Positions 58,730 through 64,000 of a stretch of DNA of 64,000 nt are shown piece after piece. Below the pieces are notes generated by a model. The model was not told the origin of the DNA. It searched no databases and worked only from the letters and a program-made list of their open reading frames with translations. The stretch is from Mycogone perniciosa (lineage: Eukaryota > Ascomycota > Sordariomycetes > Hypocreales > Hypocreaceae). The position numbers were made by a program, and so were the translations under genes. How positions within the stretch are numbered: the stretch's first letter is position 1; each line of letters starts with the position of its first letter. The stretch covers positions 39,550-103,549 of the forward strand of contig JAOALB010000174.1 of NCBI GenBank assembly GCA_025331125.1. Reading direction: 5' to 3'.

Positions 58730-60028
58730 ATGAGTGCAGATCCGTTTCAACAACAGTCCCCAATCAAAATCCGCCTACCTCACCCCTTCCTTACCACTTA
58801 CTACCTCGAGCGCTCTTCTAAGCTTGGCGAAGGAGGGCTGTTATATTCTTTGCGCAAAGCTAACTCCCCCGAGGTTGGCACACCATTTCCCCAACCTTTG
58901 CACAATGATCAACTACGCTTTCGCAAGCTGCCTCCTGAGGAATCAGATGCCATCGATGAGTCTAACAACGGTGCCTGGGCGCGAGCACGACGTAGCCCAG
59001 TCTGGGTTGTGAGCTGGGAGTGTGAGGAGCTACCTACTCTAGCCCAGATATGGCTGTTCTTATACACCTTCTTCACCTTCCAGCATGGGACCGAAACCTT
59101 TCGCCTTTGTCTAGAAGGCTCTGGTGCCCATGAATTGGCTAGATCCCTGTGCCTATCAATGGCGGCAACTGAACTCCCAGAGCCCGCCAACACATCTTCT
59201 CCAACTCCTCTCAACGAAACGGAGGTGCTTATTCTTCGCAGCGCTTTTTGGCAGGGATGTGCCTCACCACTGGGGTCACAGCCTATCTGGCTACCCACTT
59301 GGAATTCTGCCAACGTCGTCCCTCATCTTGAATACACAATGACGGCGACCTCAGAATCGACCCTGCTGCGTCATCCGCGACGGTGTCCAAAGCCCGCACC
59401 GGGGAGCATCATGTACAGCCGCTACATTCCTTCTCTTGATGAGCACTTCTCGCTCATGGCTCTAGATTATCTGAACCCGGAACACTCGAACCTCTTCCAC
59501 AAGTGGCAGAATGACCCCCGAGTAGCTGCGGGCTGGATGGAAACTGGCACGCTGGAGCAGCACCGAAAATACCTTCATGCGATCCACGATGATCCTCATC
59601 AGATTGCTGTCTTTGGTCGTTTCAACGATACACCTTTTGCCTACTTTGAAATATATTGGGCTAAAGAAGACAAAATGGGCCAGCACTACGCCTCCTTGGA
59701 CTTTGACCGTGGTCGACATTCTCTTGTTGGAGACGATACATTCCGAGGACACCACCGAGTCATGGCATGGTGGCCCAGTGTTATGCACTACAACTTCCTT
59801 GACGACCATCGCACCGAAAATGTCGTAGGTGAACCACGCTTGTCAAGTGAAAAGGTTCTCAAATATGAGATGATATTCGGATTGCATCAGGATAAGTGGA
59901 TGGATTTGCCGCACAAGAGGGCCAATATGGTGAAGTGCTCGAGAGAACGCTTCTTTCAGCTATGCCCATTCAACCAATCCGCACCACGGGTTGCGGGTAC
60001 TAGCTTTGGGTTCGAGTCAAAGCTATAG
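58730..60028 (+). CDS. sidF: SidF-type N5-hydroxyornithine acyltransferase
   Basis: Transfers an acyl group (anhydromevalonyl in fusarinine and coprogen pathways) from CoA to N5-hydroxyornithine, making the monomer used by the siderophore NRPS. It is a single exon of 432 residues, close to the family length. The N-terminal half (1-230) is the SidF-type lobe. The C-terminal half (about 235-412) is an IucB/AcsD-like GNAT domain with HKWQNDPRV, AYFEIYW, DRGRHSLVGDDTFRG (326-340) and VVGEPR. The last three residues are SKL, a PTS1, matching the SKL on SidH in this cluster and implying a shared peroxisomal step. The start at 58730 opens MSADPFQQQSP and is followed by the conserved-looking LPHPFLTTY. 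It is intact. A different hydroxyornithine acyltransferase (SidL-type) is less likely because of the PTS1 and the cluster position. Confidence 0.92.
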   Translation: MSADPFQQQSPIKIRLPHPFLTTYYLERSSKLGEGGLLYSLRKANSPEVGTPFPQPLHNDQLRFRKLPPEESDAIDESNNGAWARARRSPVWVVSWECEELPTLAQIWLFLYTFFTFQHGTETFRLCLEGSGAHELARSLCLSMAATELPEPANTSSPTPLNETEVLILRSAFWQGCASPLGSQPIWLPTWNSANVVPHLEYTMTATSESTLLRHPRRCPKPAPGSIMYSRYIPSLDEHFSLMALDYLNPEHSNLFHKWQNDPRVAAGWMETGTLEQHRKYLHAIHDDPHQIAVFGRFNDTPFAYFEIYWAKEDKMGQHYASLDFDRGRHSLVGDDTFRGHHRVMAWWPSVMHYNFLDDHRTENVVGEPRLSSEKVLKYEMIFGLHQDKWMDLPHKRANMVKCSRERFFQLCPFNQSAPRVAGTSFGFESKL

Positions 60029-60961
60029 TGGTGTCAGGAGACCTGAAGTGAACAAGAGGTTAGGATATCTGGCGTTCCTCGTGGAATGAATACAAGGTAC
60101 CTTTGGCAGGATAGCTAGACGGGAGATCTTACAGGTCACTGCGGTCATCTCATTGCCCATAATTTGTGTATTTCATAGCCCCATACCTCAGGAAAATATA
60201 GATGTATATTTCTTTGTTATACATCTCTTGGATAAATGCTGCACCCCTTCCGCGGCGTCTCGTTGGCTTGGTTGATAATCCACGGACGATTAGGTACTAC
60301 ATCATACGGATGGATGACTCAATTGAGTAGTAGCCGAACAGCCGCTGCCGAAGACCTAGCCCCACGCATAGGGACCAGGAGCAGTACTCGTAGTACGAAG
60401 TACGAGTACTAATAGTAGTAGTATGTACTCCGTATTCGCCTTTATTATATGCTTACCCCCTCCCCCTTTTCCCTGTCCCCACATAACCCGCAAGCCGGAA
60501 CCAGGCCAGGAGTTCAGCTGCTAGCTTATCCCGCACTCATTCGGGATTTCCAACTTAGTTGCTCCTCGAGCATAGTGACTCCATAGATCAATTTTATCAA
60601 TCCATCAGATTAGATGAAAAATTTTCTCCCGCCGTCGCCTTCCGTCGTCTTCCGTTGCCAACCCTGCCTCCCGAGGCCATTCTCCACTTTTAGCCCAGGT
60701 GAGATGATTGATTCTCGACCAACGTGAAATTGGTGTGCTGTTTTTGACGTAACACAACAGCCGATTTCGGCATTGGAAGATCTAATCTTACGAGCTACGT
60801 ACTTTCAAATCAACCCCTACGAGTACACGCTGGGCCGTATCTGCAAGCGCTAGGAATCAGCAGGTGGGTTTTAATACAAGGGGTAAGCTTCTTCAACATC
60901 TTTCCATCTGTGCTCTCTTGCATGCAGCGTTCCTCTTTTGTTTGCCAGCTCGGTAACAACC
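60029..60961. other. Intergenic region, promoter of the MFS siderophore transporter
   Basis: No gene is recognised. GATA cores without full extension occur near 60227 (TTGGATAAA) and 60272 (TTGATAAT). A GTACGAAGTACGAGTAC cluster and TACTCCGTA lie near 60395-60435. The pyrimidine-rich stretch before the ATG (about 60900-60945) is typical of fungal leaders. Confidence 0.4.
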
Positions 60962-62919
60962 ATGGCGGTTTTTGATAAGATTCGATCTGGCCTTGGCCGA
61001 AAGAGGGCCTCAGACGTTTTGACGGACGACACCGGTGCTCCGATCACCGCGAACACGATCGTGGGAAATAGCAAGGACCCTGCCAGCAACTCTCCTGAAG
61101 ATGGGATCGCAAGCATCGGCAACGATGAGCCAGTACCAAGCGAAGATGTCCAACACGGTGTTAAGGATATCGAGGCCGTGACTTTGACTTGGTCCAAGAA
61201 ATCGCTAGTTGCTGTTTTTATCCTGTATGTTCTGTTCTGCCCTTGCCTTCACTTGTTGCATTTTCTTGCACCTGTATCTCTTGTAGCTAGCTAATATGAT
61301 TCCTCGCTGGTGAAGAATGTGGCTTCTTTACCTGACCAATGGATTCCAGGCCTCGATTCTGGCCAACCTGACTCCTTTTGCCACGAGCAGTTTTGACTCC
61401 CATTCGCTATTGACTGTTATCAATATTGTCGCAAATGCCATGACGGCTGCCGTGTACATCCCGTTGGCCAAGTTGCTGGACGTCTGGGGTCGAGCTGAAG
61501 GTTTTCTCGTTATGGTCTGTTTCTCTACTCTAGGCTTGATCCTCATGGCCACCAGCAGTAGCCTTGCCACCTTTTGTGCTGCACGGGTGTTCTACTCCAT
61601 TGGTTTCGGAGGCCTTATTTACAGCATCGATGTCATCACAGCCGATTCGACCAACTTGAGGAATCGAGCCTTGGCATTTGCGTTTACCTCGTCCCCTTAT
61701 ATGATCACGGCTTTTGCAGGATCCGCCGCTGCCGACGGTTTCTACAACAACGTAAGCTGGCAATGGGGTTTCGGATGCTTTGCCATCATCCTGCCTTTCG
61801 TGGCAGCCCCCTTGTTCCTGGTGTTGAAGTACAACCTTCGCAAAGCCCAGAAGCAAGGCCTTTTGGTCAAGAAAAGCAGTGAGCGGCCCTTGCTTCAAAC
61901 TATCTGGCATGGTATCATAGAGTTCGATGGTGAGTGAATAACGCAGCTCTCTCGTCTGTTAGTAATGCTAAGTGCCCATATAAACAGCCCTCGGTGTCGT
62001 CTTGTTTTCCACCGGCCTCACTGTGTTTTTGCTTCCATTCACTCTCGCCGATTCCGCTCCCGACGGCTGGTCGTCCGGCTACATCATCGCAATGCTTGTG
62101 GTCGGATTTGTCGTGCTCGTTCTTTTTGCCCTCAATGAGCTCTACTTTGCCCCGGTCCCATTCCTCAAGTTCCACTTCCTGACTGATCGAACTGTTGTCG
62201 GCGCATGCCTTTTGGACTTGACATACCAGATCTCTTATTATTGCTGGAACAGTTACTTCACGTCCTTCCTACAGGTGGTCGATAACCTGTCTGTGGCCGA
62301 GGCTGGATACGTCGCCAGCACATTCGACGTGGTTTCTGGTGTGCTATTGTTCATCATTGGCTGGTCGATCCGCAAGACAGGTCGCTTCAGGTGGCTCCTG
62401 TTCGCCGGCGTTCCGCTCTACGTCTTCGCACAGGGCTTGATGATTTACTTCCGCACCCCTAATGGATACATCGGCTATATTGTCATGTGCCAGATTTTCA
62501 TTTCTGTCGGTGGGAGCATCTTCATCATCTGCATGCAGCTGGCAATCCTGGCGGCCGTCGACCATCAGTATGTTGCGGCTGCGCTTGCTTTGCTGAATGT
62601 GACCGGTACTGTGGGCGGTGCTATCGGCAATACTATCTCTGGTGCAATCTGGACGAATACGTTTGAGGACGCCCTCGTGCGCTATCTCCCAGAATCTGCC
62701 CTGTCGGACCTGGACAGTATTTACGGAGATCTGACAGCGCAGCTTGCTTATCCGGTTGGAAGCCCCGAGCGACTGGGAATTCAAGAAGCGTATGGCTATG
62801 CGCAGACGCGAATGCTTGCTGCTGGCACTGGCATCATGGCCCTGTCATTTATATGGATCTTCTTGATTAGGAATCTCAACGTCGCCAAGATGACACAAAC
62901 CAAGGGCACTGTCTTCTAG
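60962..62919 (+). CDS. MFS siderophore-iron transporter (MirB/SIT family)
   Basis: Imports ferric siderophore by proton symport at the plasma membrane. Exons are 60962-61224, 61316-61929 and 61988-62919. Introns of 91 and 58 bp (GT-AG) rejoin AVFILM to WLLYLTNGF and IIEFD to ALGVVLF in frame, giving 602 residues, the size of SIT transporters. An acidic cytosolic N-terminus (1-75) is followed by about 14 hydrophobic segments. SIT-like sequence is recognisable, with NGFQASILANLTPF at the first helix, the loop following ARVFYSIGFGGLIYSIDV, and WNSYFTSFLQVV in the C-terminal half. It is the last gene of the cluster, same strand as sidF, about 930 bp downstream. Which siderophore it takes up (fusarinine-, coprogen- or ferrichrome-type) cannot be decided, so I give no specific Mir/Sit symbol. 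It appears intact. Confidence 0.9.
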
Positions 62920-63927
62920 GGAGGCAGACGCTGACTTCAACAGCGATACTTGAAAAAAAGGGGGTGTGCTATATTAAGTGGGTAGCAAAACATAGTGGGA
63001 ATTTGCGGAGGTGAATGAGATACCAACCATGAGTGGCAATTTGCGACCAGTGGACAAGTAATTAACTGACTTTATTTTCGTGCAAGTATTGAATACTATT
63101 CAATTTGCGGCCTAATATATCCTGTCTCCGAGGGGATACTTTGTTTTACGATTTCGTTACCTCTGTCCGCTTAATGCTCTCGGGTTGTATCAACAACCTT
63201 ATTCTTGCATGCAACCTAATGAAGAGTGATGAACCAACACCGGCTATTCGCATAGAGAATTCTCTGTGCATACAGAACTTACGTCATCCACATATTTTAA
63301 GTGACATTGAGGTGTTGAAGCAGCAAGTATGTATGCTCTGTGTGTGAAACATGAATAGAATTGGACGCCAACAAGCCATACGATTCCACGGTGTCCCCAA
63401 TATCGCTTGAGAGAGAAACCGAACTCTATTGTTTGCAACGCCCAAAGCTACTCTGATGAAATACCTCCAAGGTTAGTAGACACACCATGCTACTCCCACC
63501 TGCAACCTCCAGGGTTAAAGAACGTGACATGGACCACTACTCTTACTAACCCGTCACTTTCCTTATGAGAGACGAACCTACACTGGCTTACATATGCTTC
63601 TTTCTAATATGTAGGTAACTCATAATCTGCCCCCGAGACAGCTTACCTGTCTCCAGGACAAGGCCTCCAACGCCTAACCAACCCAATCAGTCGGTTTACA
63701 AGTCCCCATCGATGGACCCTATGGTGACGTCTGGTAGTTCAATCGCTTCGATAACTTTGGAATTTCCGTTGTTCGAGGAAACGGTATTATTATCTCACTC
63801 TCCTTCGCGGTATTAGAGTTTCTCCTTGACATCTGTAACATTGGACCCATGGCACTACCAATATCACCACTATTTAAGACAATAAGAACAACAACAATCT
63901 CAGAGAAATCTGCAAAAAAGGCAAAAA
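62920..63927. other. Intergenic region right of the siderophore cluster
   Basis: No protein gene is recognised in this kilobase. Short ORFs such as those near 63105 and 63719 lack any family feature, and the second overlaps the 5S rRNA gene. The left side holds the transporter's 3' end. Confidence 0.4.
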
Positions 63928-64000
63928 CATACAACAGCCGGTGTTCGCTGGTGGTCACCCACCCAACTACTAATCTGCCGGTTAGTGGCTTGTCTATGGG
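63928..64000 (-). rRNA. 5S rRNA gene, 3' part (continues beyond the window)
   Basis: On the minus strand the sequence reads TTAGTAGTTGGGTGGGTGAC followed by CACCAGCGAA and then CTGTTGTATG. This is the conserved 3' half of fungal 5S rRNA, with the Pol III internal promoter region. A T5 terminator follows immediately (AAAAA at 63923-63927, plus strand). The 5' half lies past the window end. Positions before the conserved core (GACAAGCCACTAACCGGCAG) differ from the classical Neurospora-type sequence, so it could be a variant or a pseudogene. Dispersed single 5S genes are normal in filamentous ascomycetes. Confidence 0.75.

Noticed and set aside
60938..60961. Upstream TTG start for the MFS transporter
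   Set aside because: The ATG at 60962, in a favourable ACC-ATG-G context and in frame, gives a normal N-terminus; a TTG start is not expected.

Overview
The window comes from the nuclear genome of a filamentous ascomycete (Pezizomycotina; Sordariomycete- or Hypocreales-like is plausible but unproven). The evidence is short spliceosomal introns of 50-90 bp with GTRNGT donors, multimodular NRPS and reducing PKS genes, a fungal extracellular siderophore gene set, a lone Pol III 5S rRNA gene at the right edge, and a 12-kb, nearly ORF-free AT-rich block typical of repeat-induced point mutation (RIP).

Layout. 0.4-1.2 kb: an intact three-exon cyanamide hydratase-type HD-domain gene. 2.2-2.7 kb: a small element with long terminal inverted repeats. 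2.95-10.4 kb (minus): a decayed NRPS, C-A(deleted)-T-C-A-T-C, with at least four frameshifts, two nonsense codons, an internal deletion and a missing 5' end. 11.3-19.5 kb (plus): a complete-length highly reducing PKS, KS-AT-DH-MT-ER-KR-ACP, with many introns. It is broken by frameshifts, nonsense codons and a 56-bp perfect inverted duplication of its own DH coding sequence. 20.5-21.8 kb (minus): an intact secreted protein of unknown function. 22.6 kb: a small asparaginase-family gene fragment. 22.8-34.9 kb: the AT-rich block, which holds a RIP-destroyed LTR retrotransposon (direct repeats about 6.2 kb apart) and two younger, GC-richer insertions. 37.0-40.2 kb (minus): the 3' remnant of a PKS (KR-ACP-terminal reductase).

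41.4-62.9 kb is the living part of the window: an apparently intact extracellular hydroxamate siderophore (fusarinine/coprogen-type) cluster. It holds a SidD/NPS6-type NRPS, a SidH-type enoyl-CoA hydratase, a full-size ABC-B transporter (SitT-like), a SidF-type hydroxyornithine transacylase and an MFS siderophore transporter (MirB/SIT family). SidH and SidF both end in the peroxisomal targeting tripeptide SKL. This matches the known compartmentation: SidH dehydrates mevalonyl-CoA to anhydromevalonyl-CoA, SidF transfers that acyl group to N5-hydroxyornithine in the peroxisome, and the NRPS joins the resulting monomers. The ABC and MFS proteins plausibly handle export or uptake. An exact match to the GATA-factor (SreA-type) site ATCWGATAA lies upstream of the NRPS, suggesting iron repression.

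So three defunct secondary-metabolism genes sit around a RIP-eroded isochore, next to an intact iron-acquisition cluster. I did not find a convincing wholly new system. The strongest oddities are the 56-bp inverted duplication in the PKS, the uncharacterised secreted protein beside the isochore, and the concentration of a palindromic TACGGAGTAC-type motif in the intergenic DNA of the siderophore cluster.
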